A program made the position numbers and the translations under genes. This document shows, in pieces, positions 10,072 through 21,294 of a stretch of DNA of 64,000 bases (the stretch's first letter is position 1; every line of letters begins with the position of its first letter). Source of the stretch: Lampris incognitus (taxonomy: Eukaryota; Chordata; Actinopteri; Lampriformes; Lampridae); contig NC_079216.1 of the NCBI RefSeq assembly GCF_029633865.1, positions 20,553,019-20,617,018 of the forward strand, read 5' to 3'. The notes beneath the pieces are model-generated. The model was not told the DNA's origin. It saw only the letters and a program-made list of their open reading frames with translations, and did no database searches.

Positions 10072-10318
10072 GGAGTAATGGGTAGCTGCAGGAGTAACGG
10101 GTCGCTGCAGGAGTAACGGGTCGCTGCAGGAGTAACGAGTCGCTGCAGGAGTAACGGGTCGCTGCAGGAGTAACGGGTCGCTGCAGGAGTAACGAGTCGC
10201 TGCAGGAGTAACGGGTAGCTGCAGGAGTAACGGGTAGCTGCAGGAGTAACGGGTAGCTGCAGGAGTAACGGGTCGCTGCAGGAGTAACGAGTCGCTGCAG
10301 GAGTAACGGGTCGCTGCA
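10072..10318. repeat. Minisatellite, 13 units of 19 bp
   Basis: Thirteen consecutive exact-length units of GGAGTAACGGGTCGCTGCA fill 247 bp. Units differ only at a few sites (CGGGT/CGAGT/TGGGT and TCG/TAG). Because 19 is not a multiple of three, open minus-strand frames through it carry a 19-residue repeat (containing PVTPAATRYSC); these are shadows, not genes. Confidence 0.97.
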
Positions 10319-11428
10319 GACAAAGTGGCGCTGGAGCGTGGGCGCGTCCCAACCCTTAACGCTAACCTTAACCACTGGCCTACTTGTGTCGACACTACCT
10401 ACACTTGGTAGCTTGTGTATTTTTGAAAAGCAAAACTGATCACTACTGTCATCAGACATAATATTGAGCAACGTATCAAGCCACATCAAATATTTATCGT
10501 TAGATAATGTTTCGCTTTGTATTTTAGCCTCTACTGCTTTCTGTGGCTACAGCACATTCTCACCCAAGTTTCCCCTTCTTCCTCTCCTCATCCTCTGTGC
10601 AGGGCCATTACTTTTGAATACTTGGCATCTGCAGGCAGTTGATTTATTATTATTACTATTTTTTTTGGAAGGTTCATGAATAATTAATGAGCAATAGTGG
10701 CTTATTTTTTTTCCAACCATTGTTCTGGCAAATTACAGCTTGTTCAACACGATGACAGCCTAACCGTAATCTAACCCTAATCACTATCTAACCTTAACCC
10801 AAAATGTAACGCTAAACCCACCCATGCTGATGTAGCTGGTTCGTTAATGTTTGGTGATTGGATGTTTTTTTAGTGTCAGCCATTCACGTTCATTAATTAT
10901 TCATGTTACTTAGTGGCAAAAAACAAAAACAAAAAAAAAGCCACCAGCAGGAAAAATTAGGGGAGCAATTACAGAATGCTAATACGTTGAATGGCTGTTG
11001 GTCCAAAAATGTCAGTGTATCAAACAAGGCATGTTTTAATGGGAAAAAAATTCCTGATAACTACTTTAATGAGTAGTTATTCAACCTACTAACTCATGCA
11101 GCCTTCACACAGCCGTTATAGTCTCGCATAGTCAGACCTACGTATCGCCACACTTCATTTTAGCGGCGCTGGAGAAAGATCTTTCTGAACCCATTATGGT
11201 ATTGGGGGGAAAACACTCTGGCTTGTTCGGATTTCTTTAAACAAATCACAATTGTCTCGGGCTGCGCTAAGCCCAGGATGCAGTGACAGTGCCCTTGCAA
11301 AATGTTTTTTTTGGGGGGGGGGGCTTGTTTTGCGGGAACATTTGCAAGTGGGGAGGCGAGACCTGGCATTAAAGTGGCTGAATCCCCACAAAAGAAAACG
11401 CCACATATAACGGTAAAAGATGTATGTC
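10319..11428. other. No gene; TTAATTATTCATG inverted repeat pair
   Basis: A 16-bp perfect inverted repeat (CATGAATAATTAATGA at 10675-10690; complement at 10890-10905) brackets about 200 bp that includes telomere-like CTAACCCTAA words. It could be the ends of a small nonautonomous element, but no duplication was seen. Confidence 0.35.
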
Positions 11429-11560
11429 GACCAGAGGTGGTCAAAGTACATTGCTTGAGTCAAAGTATAGATACTCCTGGTCAAATATTACTCCTAGGGA
11501 AAGTTGTTCAGTCAAATTTTTATTTGAGTTAAAGTACCGGGGTACTTGCTTTTAAAGAGT
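11429..11560 (+). repeat. Possible hAT-type nonautonomous repeat fragment
   Basis: CCAGAGGTGGTCAAAGTAC followed by repeated AAAGTA words resembles the end of a common fish repeat that begins CAGAGGTGG(A)CAAAGTA. The other end was not found. Confidence 0.3.
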
Positions 11561-12024
11561 ATTCAAAAGTACATTTTCTTTTTAATGTCAACACATTGTT
11601 GTATTGTTGCCATAATGTATTTACAGAATCTAATGACTCTGAAACAACCTACTGAATGCACTGACTTGCTTGTAGAACATGTAGAATAAAAAGCTGTTAG
11701 ATTATGCTACAAAGCTTATAGAAACACAGTTGAATCGACAAAAGGACAGCCATTGTCGTTTTAATTTTTTTATTTAACACAACAATAAAACAATTTAATA
11801 AAACCAGCCTACCTTAAAATCCCAGTTACACATCTCTAGCTTTATAACTGCCCAACAGCAATAAAGAGAGACTGACATGCCCTTTCTGAACACATTTTTT
11901 AACATGGAGATTTTGAATCATAACCGAAAATAGATTAAGTTTTACGCAGCACTCCATTTCCGCATTCGGGCCACCCTATGCTTTTCTTTTCCAGTGTAAC
12001 GAGTAGCTACCTAGTTACCACAGT

Positions 12025-12222
12025 TCAGGGAACGTGTTTTCTTTGGTTGGCTTTTGGCAATGAAGTGATGGGAACAAACAAAGACGTTTTTTTCAAATTC
12101 AAAGCCTTCAGCCACATCCGTGATTCAAAATCTGCTGTTGGTTTTCTGTGGAAGGAAAACAATGGAATGCAGGGACATTTCTGTTTTGTGGCAGGTCGAT
12201 GGGCAACACACTCTCTATCCAA
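12025..12222 (-). pseudogene. Possible degenerate THAP-like fragment
   Basis: The minus-strand frame contains CIPLFSFHRKPTADFESRMWLKALNLKK, in pieces reminiscent of the central part of a THAP zinc finger (FHRFP...WLKAL). The leading and trailing Cys/His ligands are not convincing. It lies downstream of the THAP gene on the same strand, and could be another exon, a relic or chance. Confidence 0.25.
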
Positions 12223-12368
12223 CCACTCATTCAGGTGTTTCTATGTACTAGTACAGCCAGGCACTGCACAATGTGTCCCTGAACCATTTTTTGATTTTCC
12301 AATGTCCATTTTTAATGTTTAATGTTGTTGAAGATATTGCAGATCTAGGCATGCATGTTTACATCCAG

Positions 12369-13127
12369 CTACAGATGTTTAGACTGGAAGAATTCCTGCT
12401 GCTGCTCAATGACAGTATCTTCTTTGGCTGTTACAGTGCAAGTTGATAGGGATCGTTTTCTTTTTCTCGCTTCTCTTCTCCTATTACGTTCTTGTAAACA
12501 TTCAGCAGAACCAAGCCTGAACTTCTGATGCCCAAGTAATTGTGATGGAGCCCAATCAATGTCTTCTTTCATAAACAGAGCTGATGGTTTACCTGTAACA
12601 TAGTAAAGAAATTAATAAAAAACATCTAATATGAGCAGCTTGCAATGATTAAGAGCAGTGTTATTTGAAAGCAGGAAATAAGGAGTGTGTATGTCTTGGG
12701 GAGGAAGACTCAGCAGAATTTCCCCCCGTGCCAATCAAAGGTAGCGGGAAGGTTGTACAGCTAGTACTTAGGTAACTAAAAATTAAATTTCAAGTTGACT
12801 TGCAAGGTTATGCAGAGTATGGGGAGGGTCCCTCCATCGCAAAGCCAGCTCACTCATAAAACCAAACAAAAAGGCCTAAAGTAAGATCATCAATCATGCA
12901 AGCTTACCAGTGACAAAATGGTCAGAACAGACCCCTGCATAGTCTAATTTTTCATCTGTAAGATCTTCCCGACTTATTCTCGATATCCATTTTCTTCTTC
13001 TTTCCTCTGACAACCTTCGAGTTTCATCTCTTTGATGGCTGATTATCTTTGGAAAGCGAAAGTAGGACTTGTTCCGCTCTCTGTCAGCTCGACTGGAACA
13101 ACCAAAAACAGTGCAGAAATTAACCAT
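12369..13127 (-). CDS. THAP-domain protein, two visible coding exons
   Basis: Exon 1 (13127 down to 12908) starts MVNFCTVFGC and holds a C2CH THAP finger: C5 and C10, then YFRFP, the Trp of RRKWISRI and CSDHF. It ends at a good donor (CACTG|GTAAGC). Exon 2 (12592 down to 12369) follows an acceptor (TGTTACAG|GTAAACC), joining in frame as VTGKPSALF, then WAPSQLLGH, a basic stretch (RNRRREARKRKRS) and a stop. The predicted protein is about 147 residues. THAP fingers are DNA-binding modules shared by host regulators and P-element transposases; which applies here is unknown. A YY1-like AACATGGCGG word at about 13267 lies just upstream and could belong to its promoter. Further exons cannot be excluded. 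The ATG at 13127 is preferred over 13190 because THAP domains sit at the extreme N terminus. Confidence 0.65.
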
Positions 13128-13190
13128 TGTAAAATATCGAACCACGGTAGCTTTTCTGTAGCAATCAAATCTTGAAACACATCTGTCCAC

Positions 13191-14190
13191 TGTGACTGTT
13201 TAGAAAACGTTTAGCATCATGCAGTGAGAGCAACACAGTATCCTATTGATTGGAGCCGTGTCCTCCAACATGGCGGATGTGTTGCCGTCATGTGCTATGT
13301 GACATAATATGAGACTAACCAATAATGATTGTATTAATTCACAACCAAACAAAACTTTCAGACAATGAAGTATTGGTTAATTTTGAGGTAACATCCACCC
13401 AATTTTCAAGTCCAAAAGAAGTGTACATCTACTGTCAATGCAAACAATTTTTTGTGGCTGACTTCTACTGTACTGTCCAGGTCTGTAGTGGTGACAGGTG
13501 AGAAAATTCTCAGTCTGGTCAAACTAGTCAAACTTGAATAAAGTTGTTGTTCAATTTCAGTAGAAGCTGGTTTTCAAAGTTGTGGGAATTAATTCTTCCC
13601 CTTCTTGGGCTGAAGATCAATAAAACTGCACTCTGTGCCTTTCACAGGCACAGAGGCCTGTGAAAGGCTAAAAACAACAATGTGTTGCTCTTATATTCTT
13701 TCACTGTGAAACGTTTTCTTAAACTTCAGTTCCTATATTAGCATTTTAGTTACGATATGGAGGAGAAACTGATTGCGGCTGTTGCTGGCTTTCTTGTCCT
13801 GTACGATGCATCCCTGTCCATTTACAGGGACGTTAATTAAAAAAAGATGCATGGAGGCAGATGTCCACCATTGTTTGGATGAGCCGTGAGGTTTAGTTGA
13901 GTGAATGGCAAATTTAAGAAGTTGTCAAATGGTGCTAGCTAAAATTCCTCATGAACAGTACATAGCCTATGTGAATGACTGTGAGCAGGACTTGAATCAG
14001 CTAAAATTAAACCGTTCGTATAAAAATCACCTCCGGTAGGGTTGTCTCCGTGCATGGATAGCGGCGATTGCGAACGCTACTTTGCAGTCCACGGTGAAAC
14101 GGCGGTGTTTGAGCAAGATCACATTATTTATAAGAAAATAAATTCCCTCCAAAACATATTTTTCAGCAGGAATGCATTGGGGCGATATAT
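13191..14190. other. No gene; one perfect 13-bp hairpin
   Basis: GCCTTTCACAGGC (13637-13649) and GCCTGTGAAAGGC (13656-13668) form a perfect hairpin with a 6-base loop. Otherwise I see nothing recognisable in this stretch. Confidence 0.45.
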
Positions 14191-14194
14191 TCTA

Positions 14195-14420
14195 TTTTTT
14201 CATTTTTTGCCCCTTTTTCTCCCTAATTGTATTTGGCCAATTACCCCACACTTCCGAGCCGTCCCGGTCGCTGCTCCACCCCCTCTGCCGATCCGGGGAG
14301 GGCTGCAGAGTACCATATGTCTCCTCCAATATTTGCCAGCCTCTTCTTTTCACCTGACAGTGAGGAGTTTAACCAGGGGCATGTAGCGCATGGGAGGATC
14401 ATGCTATCCCCCCCGCCCTG
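14195..14420 (-). mobile_element. tRNA-derived SINE (family A), 5'-truncated copy
   Basis: This is the reverse complement of the 3' half of the SINE seen complete at 27,275-27,704. It shows the shared words CCCTTTTTCTCCC, GGCCAATTACCCCAC, TCGCTGCTCCACCCC and CACCTGACAGTGAGGAGTTT. The tRNA head with A and B boxes is absent. Confidence 0.85.
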
Positions 14421-14859
14421 AACAGGAGAGACTTGATTTTCTCTGCAATTAGGTGGAAAAATATGTGCATATATCAGTATCGGCAATCGGCCAAAATGAG
14501 TTGGGAAAATATTGGCATATTGGATATCGGTAAAAATCCAATATCATGCGTCCCTAAATATAATCCAACAATGTGGTGTTTCGACATCTCAGTTCTGGAG
14601 ATATCTGCAGTTGTATCATCCAAGAACTGTTTAATAAATTGACAATAGCCCTCACAGGCTGCGGATATTCTGTCTCAGGTATTAAGAGTGTATGGTAGCG
14701 GTCATGAGGCTGCAGACAATTACTCTATGCTGATACAAAGTCTTGGCTCTTAAAAGGGTGTTAAAAGAGACTTAAATTTGACTCTGAAGGATACGTGGGA
14801 TAAAATCTGCTGAAATGCTAAAGCAATGTCAGGGGATCTTAGAGTCTGCCTTATTTTCT

Positions 14860-15459
14860 TTGCTACTGTCTTAAGGTTTCCACTGACTACGGTGGTTTCA
14901 TCGTCTCAGGTGATTTTAATGTTCATGTTGACAATCAAACAGACCCTGATGCTAGAAACCTAATTAGCTTACTGGAGGCATTTGCTCTCACTGAACTGTT
15001 GATGGACCCACCCACAATAAGGGGAATACTCTGGACTTAGTCATATCAAAAGGCCTTAATATTACTGCACACTGTGTCATGGATGTTGCTATTTCAGATC
15101 ACTGTTGTCAAAAAACATTTAATTGACTCAGATCACTGTTGTCAAAAAACATTTCATACACTTGAAATATTTAAGATCGTTCATCCATGGCATCACAAAC
15201 TGAGGTTCTTGTGAACAACTTCAACTCAAAAGTATGAAATATGTTTGACAGCATTGCACCTGTTAAAACTAAAAACACAGAAAAACAAAAAAGCCCCCTG
15301 GAGAAATGGAGTGGTTGTTTGTCGCCGGGCAGAACGACAGTGGAGAAAGACTAAACTTCAGATTCACCATGAAATCTACAAGGATAGACTGAACAAGTGC
15401 AGCAAAGAAATTAAACAGGCCAGACAGTCTTTTTTCTCTAAAATCATGAATGAAAATAT
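14860..15459 (+). pseudogene. L2-type LINE ORF2, endonuclease part (left half of split copy)
   Basis: The readable pieces FIVSGDFNVHVDNQTDPDA and FALTELLMDPPT are the endonuclease of an L2-clade LINE. APWRN..., RAERQWRKTKLQIHHEIYKD and ARQSFFSKIMNEN are the linker before the RT. Small deletions break the frame, for example near 15020, and a roughly 32-bp stretch (TCAGATCACTGTTGTC...) is duplicated at 15095-15155. The copy is interrupted at 15459 by the hAT element and resumes at 20851 with NINNSKVLFSTVDQL. Confidence 0.8.
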
Positions 15460-16933
15460 TAGGGCTGGACCCAAATATTCGGTCATCTGAGTATTCATCC
15501 GTTGGGTAGGTGTATTAGTTTTTTTTTTGTTTTTTGCTAAATGTAGGCTATGAATAAAGGTGAAGTGCAAAAATACATTTTGTCGGCACATTCTTGTACT
15601 ATATTTATACTTTTTAAATTGCAGTGTTAAAATGTGGAACTATATACCGTTTCAGCTTTGGCGCGTGGCATCCCTCGCACGCACAGCAGTGACGTCACAC
15701 TTCAGTTCACGTTGGCCGTTAAAGGGAAACCAACATGCCTGAAGAGCTCAGCTGTGCTGCTGTTATTATAAATGCGTTACCTTGTTCAGTTAATTACAGT
15801 TCATTTATGTGTCGTTCTTTACTGTGTCGATAATTGGTAAAAATAATAATTGTATTTCTGAGTGTTTTGTGATTTCTTTGTCGGAAGTATGTCAGGTATT
15901 ACACCGTTAAGCCTACTGTTACGGCTATCTCATTAAAAATATTGTTGTTATAACAGAAGTATGGGTGATTTGTGTTTTTGTTTGACTTGTTAGGTTCAGG
16001 CTGTAATACGTTATGGATTTGGGCTGAAATCTGGAACTGGAGTTGGTCCCTGTGTGCACTGCACTGCGGCTGCCCACTACTCCTAGTGTACAGGATGGAT
16101 TAAATGCAGAGGACAAAATTTGCGAGTACTGAAAAATGACAACTAAGAAATGATAAATGGATATAAATCTTATACATCTCAAATCTTAAATTTGTATGCT
16201 GTTTCTGCACTTCTGTGTCACAGTGCTTTACTGGGTGTTGTCTCGGATTTGGAGCCTATTATAATGAGCATTTATATAGGTCTATAATTTATCCATGATA
16301 AGAAAAATGTCAAGTTTTTATTATGTCACAAGTGTATAGATAGGACCTCGTTCAACCAAATCCCTTGGGATTACAAACATGCATCAAATACACCAAACCT
16401 TTTGGAAATGCTTTTTTTTTTATTAGCAAATAACAATACTGTTGGAAAACAATCCAGGGCTGTCCCTAAAGAATGGTATAGGGGCACAGCGCCACTATGA
16501 CAACGCATCAGCACCACCTTGTGCCCCCCCCCGACCATTTTTGCCGCAAATGTGAATACGTAGAAAGTGGAAAGACACGAACATCCAAATAATCTCGGAT
16601 GCTGAACTGAGTAAATATCATGTAAAGGAATAAAATTTGCAACACTGATTACTGCTCCCACGGTGTAAATTTATTAACATCACACAATAAAAGTGACGTA
16701 TCAAGCGAGGCTCATCAGACAGCAACTGAATACGGAAAAACGGGATGTTTTCCCCGTTGATGGTATTGACACTGCTGATTGGATGAGATGCAGCTAGCTC
16801 CCTAATTTGTATATCTATCTGAGAATGCCGCAAAGACGTTATCAAAGATTGTCCTCAGCTAGCTAATTAGCGACTGACTGTAGGCTAACGGTACTCTCCA
16901 TTATGTTGAGCAAAAGTAAATGAAGTGGTGGTC

Positions 16934-19900
16934 CCACAGGTCCAAAACAAAAAATGTTGTCAGGTTTTTTCCCCCATCGCTGGTTATACCTGCTGTGCCA
17001 GTGATGTTGCCAGTGGCAGAGCAGCCTGGCCCTGGAACCGAAGTCGAGGATACCACCGTCGGCGTCAACTAGCAGCAGCAGCAGCACTCGGGAGTTTGTC
17101 ACACACAGTAAGACTGTGGAGGCTGACAAAGGAAAGAGGCTGTCAAAGTTCACAAGGTGAGTAATATTATCTAGCTAAATATTATAGGTAGACGGATATT
17201 ATAGGCAGATTTGTTTCACAACGTTGAACGTTTCCCTATCACTAGGATGGTTTTGTGTCATTGGGAAAGGTTGACGTCCTTGAGAACGTTGGCTCCACTG
17301 TCTCAATGCAAGGGTGTAGTTCAATGAACAAAATTTCAGCGTCGAAACATTCTAACGAACTCGCGAATGGTAACTGTAACATTAACGTTAAACCAAACAA
17401 AATGTTCCTGCACCTAGATAGATTTGTGTGATGAATAAATGACAGTCAAATTTAATTAATTTGTCAGCTAGTGGGATAACATTAGATAGAAATACCTTAT
17501 TGTCAAGCCCTGCATTTTATTTATAGTTCTATCTTGGACAAAATTAGTGGACTTCCCTAGGTTCAATAGGATGTCTTTTACTGTATTGGGTTTTTCTATA
17601 GCCCTGGTTAGTTTACTTTTTTTTTTCCATGTCAGATATAATTTTTTTTCAACATTTCCAATATTTTCAATTGAAACTATATATTTTTATTTTATTTATA
17701 GCTCTAACAAGCACAGGTTTGGTTGGGATCCAGCATGGAAACAGGAGTTCCCATGGCTGTTGGAGACCAGTGACGAGTCCAGCAATGTGGTGGGGATGCT
17801 CAGTAGGGTATGCAAATCCCACCAATAAAAGCAGCGTTATGGGGAGCATTGCTGGTCAAAGGATCCCATCTACACTCTCAGGAGGGATGTCATCTGTTCC
17901 CACCATATGAAATCAGAGCAGCACAAGAAAGATTTGTGCAAAGAAATGCAGCGGCTGGCATCTGAAGGGGATGATGGAGTCGAGAAAGGCTTCCAATTAC
18001 AAGTGAGGCTTAAAAAGTATTGGTTTCTCTGATGAGACATAACACATTCTTGTTTTGTCTATTAATTAATTTATTATGCATCTTCTACCTCTCAGGTGTC
18101 ACTGTAGCATGATGCCATAAAAAAGGCCATGGAGACCCTCTACTGGCTGGCAAAGGAGGAAGTGGCCCACACCACTAAATTCTCCTCATTCCTGGACTTT
18201 GCAAAGGACCACCTTGGTTGTGAGGTTCTAGCCCACCTACAGCAGGGTGGGAATGCAAGTTACAGGAGTAGGAGGATCCTGCAAGAGATGCTACAGGTAT
18301 AATGTCAAAAAGATAGTTAAAATAACTTACATTTACATTAGATTTTATATTAATAGTTGATTTAAATAGAAATCACAACATTAAAGATGTGTTCTATTAG
18401 GTTTTGGCTCATCAGATCCAATTGGACCATGAGGCAGAGATGACAGCATCGCAGTTCGTGGGGCTTGTGAGATGAGACAACAGACATCACCACCACTAAG
18501 GAGTTGGTGCTCCTCACAAGGTGTGTCTTTACCTTTTTTTAACATGGGGAACAGCAAGGGCTCTTACAGATACATCTCTGTTCAGGCTGGTTGACTCCAA
18601 TGGCCAGGCCAAAAGCACCTTTGCCAAGGTAATCCCACTGCAAGATGGCACTGCGGACACAATTGTTGCAGCTCTGAAGACCTGGCTCCAGGAGAAGAAT
18701 ATCTCCATCTAGAACGCGATGGGCTTCAGCAGTGATGGAGCTGCAGTGATGACTCGTAACGTAATTAAAATTAATATATATATTACAAAAAATATTGTTT
18801 TACTCATAGTGTTGACCAGGAATGTTTTTTTTGTTGTTGTTTAATTATGGTTGTTTTGAAACAAAAAATGCCACAAAACATTAATTTCTGTTGTACTGCT
18901 TAGGGCGCTAGAATGGAGTGGTGGTGCTCCTGCAGAAGGAAAACGCTCTCATGACGGCAATCTACTGCATATGCCACCGACTGGCACTGGCTGTGGGGCA
19001 GGCAGGGGAGAGGGTTCCATTCATAAAGAACCACTTCAAGCCAAATCTGGGTGAACTCTTCAGGTTCTTGGCCTATTCGGCCTGCCGGATGGCCAGACTC
19101 CACCAAATACAGGTTTGTTTCTTTTTTACGCATTATTAATTTTATAGGGATAAATACAGTGGCTGTCTCGCTACTTTGTTTTGTTTATTTGCTGAGATAA
19201 ATTTTCTGCATTTTACTGAATTAAAAGTGGTAAATAATGTGATTACAAAGGACAAATACTGTTCTTTTGCCCCTTCAATTAACACATATTTTGATATTTT
19301 ATGTTAAATTATATTACATGTCCAAGATTCCAGCATGATTCTGAATCTAATTAGATATTGGACTGCAAGAAAATTAATGTTTTTCTCTTTCAGGAACTTA
19401 TGGATTTGGCCCAGAATACCCTAAAGGAAGCGAAAGATACCTGGTGGCTGAGTCATGACAAGGCATGCAAGTCACTCTATAGGAACCTCCCTGCGGTGCA
19501 CATGACTCTCAACAATGAGAACAAGAACAGTGCCACTGCCACTGGTCTCCTCATCTGGCTGTATAAATACAACACCCTGGCCACTCTCTACCTGCTCTGT
19601 GATCTGCTGCCACACCTGTCTTCGCTGAGCAGGTGCTTTCAACAGGAGGAGATCAACCTCCAGCAGATTGACAGAAATGTGAAGGCCAAGATGGCAGTGG
19701 TTCGTTCAATGAGAGAGGGCATGCGACCTGGGAGCAGGCTGCCCAAGCTCCAGGAAGACCTGGCTGCTGGTGGACGCTTGGCGGATTTTCAACTGCCCGG
19801 TCATGACCCAGAGTGGCAGGGGAAAGTGAGGGAGCCATTTGTCGATCAGCTCCTTCACAACCTGGAGGAGCGCTTCCAGTCCACCGAGCTCCTGTCCTCA

Positions 19901-20296
19901 TTCTCCATCCTTGACCCTAAACAGTTGCCAGAAACTATGCCAGACCATTATGGCATGGAGGAAGTTCAGTGGCTCACTGATCATTTTGGTGCTGGAGAGG
20001 GAGTAGTGGCTCCTGATGCTGCCTGTGATGAGTGGTTGGGTCTGCAGGAGTATCTGAACCAGAACCACTACTTGTCACAGGAGTAGCTGGTCACTCTCCT
20101 CCTCAGTGATGGCACTATGAGGGAGCTGTACTCAAGCCTGTGCACATTGGCTGCAGTGCTGAGTGTCATTCCAGTTAGCACAGCTGACTGTGAGCATGCC
20201 TTCAGTGCACTAAAGAGGGTTAAAACCAGGCTGCGCAGCAGCATGACCACAGCCACACTTAACGCTCTGCTGACCATAACAAGGCTGCCAGCTTAG
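16934..20296 (+). pseudogene. hAT transposase-like gene (ZNF862/DUF4371-type) with introns, decayed
   Basis: Seven exon-like blocks with matching splice sites can be read. They are: to 17157 (TTCACAAG|GTGAGT); 17702-18002 (KHRFGWDPAWKQEFPWL, then a Cys/His finger region); 18096-18297; 18401-18520 (DETTDITTTKELVLL); 18586-~18770 (FAKVIPLQDGTADTIV, GFSSDGAAVMT); ~18904-19112 (ICHRLALAVGQAGE); and 19394-20296 (WWLSHDKACKSL, KYNTLATLYLLCDLLP). The last block ends with the hAT dimerisation motif STADCEHAFSALKRVKTRLR and a stop. In-frame stops occur at about 17826, 18106, 18470, 18710 and 20083, several of them single-base changes such as CAG to TAG. The domain order fits the transposase-derived ZNF862-like family. 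It lies inside the 5.39-kb hAT element and is its probable transposase. Confidence 0.75.
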
Positions 20297-20338
20297 AAAC
20301 AGACACATCATTGTCTAATATGTGATTGCTCTGTTCTC

Positions 20339-20374
20339 TGTGTGTGTGTGTATGTGTGTGTGTGTGTGTGTGTG
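20339..20374 (+). repeat. (TG)n microsatellite
   Basis: A nearly pure TG tract of about 36 bp lies 40 bp after the transposase stop. Confidence 0.9.
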
Positions 20375-21090
20375 CACGCACACGCGTGTTTTCGTGTTCT
20401 AACAACTATTTCAGCACTACTTAAATAAATACTTTATTTGAAACTTACCCTTGTGTTTGCTTTTTTATTGAAATTATGTTTGCTTTTTATTGAAATTATG
20501 TTTTTAAGTTGCAGAAAATTACAGCAAATGGCTTTCTTTATTGCAATTTTTTTTGCCTCCCGGACGGGGGGCACAGCCCCCCTCCGGATCACTCCCTACT
20601 CGTGACTCAGCACCATCTTGTTTGAAAATCCTGGGGACACCCCTGCAGTCCTTAACAATTAATGCCTTTAATTAAATCGAAAGACAAGTGTTGCACCGCT
20701 TTGCCGTCCATCTCGGCTGAGAACAATGTCTGGCTGAGTCCTTCCCAAGTCATGCCCACCCACCGCCACTGCCGAAGCTCTGAATATTTGCTGTTGATTA
20801 CGACTGAAGTTCTGTAGCCCAAAAAAATGGGATTTGGGACAACAGCCCTAGAAAATATTAACAATAGTAAAGTGCTTTTCTCTACTGTTGATCAACTTAT
20901 TAATCCACTATCTCCAACCCCATCAGAAAGGCTGTCCACTGAAAACTGTGAGCAATTTGCTACATTCTTCAGTAACAAAATTATTGCCATCAGACAGAAC
21001 ATTAGTGGCTCAAGATCCAGCAATGAACCTACTACCCTACAGTTTTCCAGAAACATCACTGGTGTCATGTCTCACTTTTACCCTCTAGAC

Positions 21091-21294
21091 CAGGCGTTGG
21101 CAATCTTATCCAGAAAGGGACAGTGTGGGTGCAGGTTTTTGTTCCAACCAAGCAGATACACACCTGATCCCACTAATCAACCAGTAGAGTCATTGCTGAG
21201 GAACTTAATTAGGGGACGCAGGTGTGTAATTACTTGGTTGGAACAAAAACCTTCACCCACACCGGCTCTTTCTGGATAAGATTGCATACCCTTG
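21091..21294. mobile_element. Palindromic hAT-type MITE, 204 bp
   Basis: It is flanked by exact 8-bp duplications CTCTAGAC (21083-21090 and 21295-21302). The arms carry CAATCTTATCCAGAAAG and its complement, and TTTTTGTTCCAACCA and its complement, so most of the element can fold back. It carries no coding sequence. The 8-bp duplication points to a hAT transposase acting in trans. Confidence 0.9.

Larger units (their letters stand above)
15460..20850 (+). mobile_element. hAT-superfamily DNA transposon, 5391 bp, with 8-bp target duplication
   Basis: The ends are TAGGGCTG (15460) and CAGCCCTA (20850), exact complements, with further similarity inside (ACCCAAAT / rc of ATTTGGGA). The element is flanked by GAAAATAT at 15452-15459 and 20851-20858, the 8-bp duplication typical of hAT. 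Removing it restores a continuous L2 LINE frame. It contains a decayed hAT transposase-like gene on the plus strand. A second TIR-like pair (CAGGGCTGTCCC at 16455; complement CCCCTG ending 20645) lies inside, so two hAT elements may be nested, but I found no duplication for the inner pair. Confidence 0.85.

Noticed and set aside
10015..10489. Overlapping minus-strand ORFs of 102-155 codons with PVTPAATRYSC repeats
   Set aside because: They are open only because the 19-bp minisatellite lacks stops in these frames.
10740..10830. CTAACCCTAA-like words as interstitial telomeric repeat
   Set aside because: The words are irregular and few; no TTAGGG array is formed.
13255..13290. YY1-like AACATGGCGG word as the defined THAP promoter
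   Set aside because: A single short motif is not enough; it is mentioned only as context.
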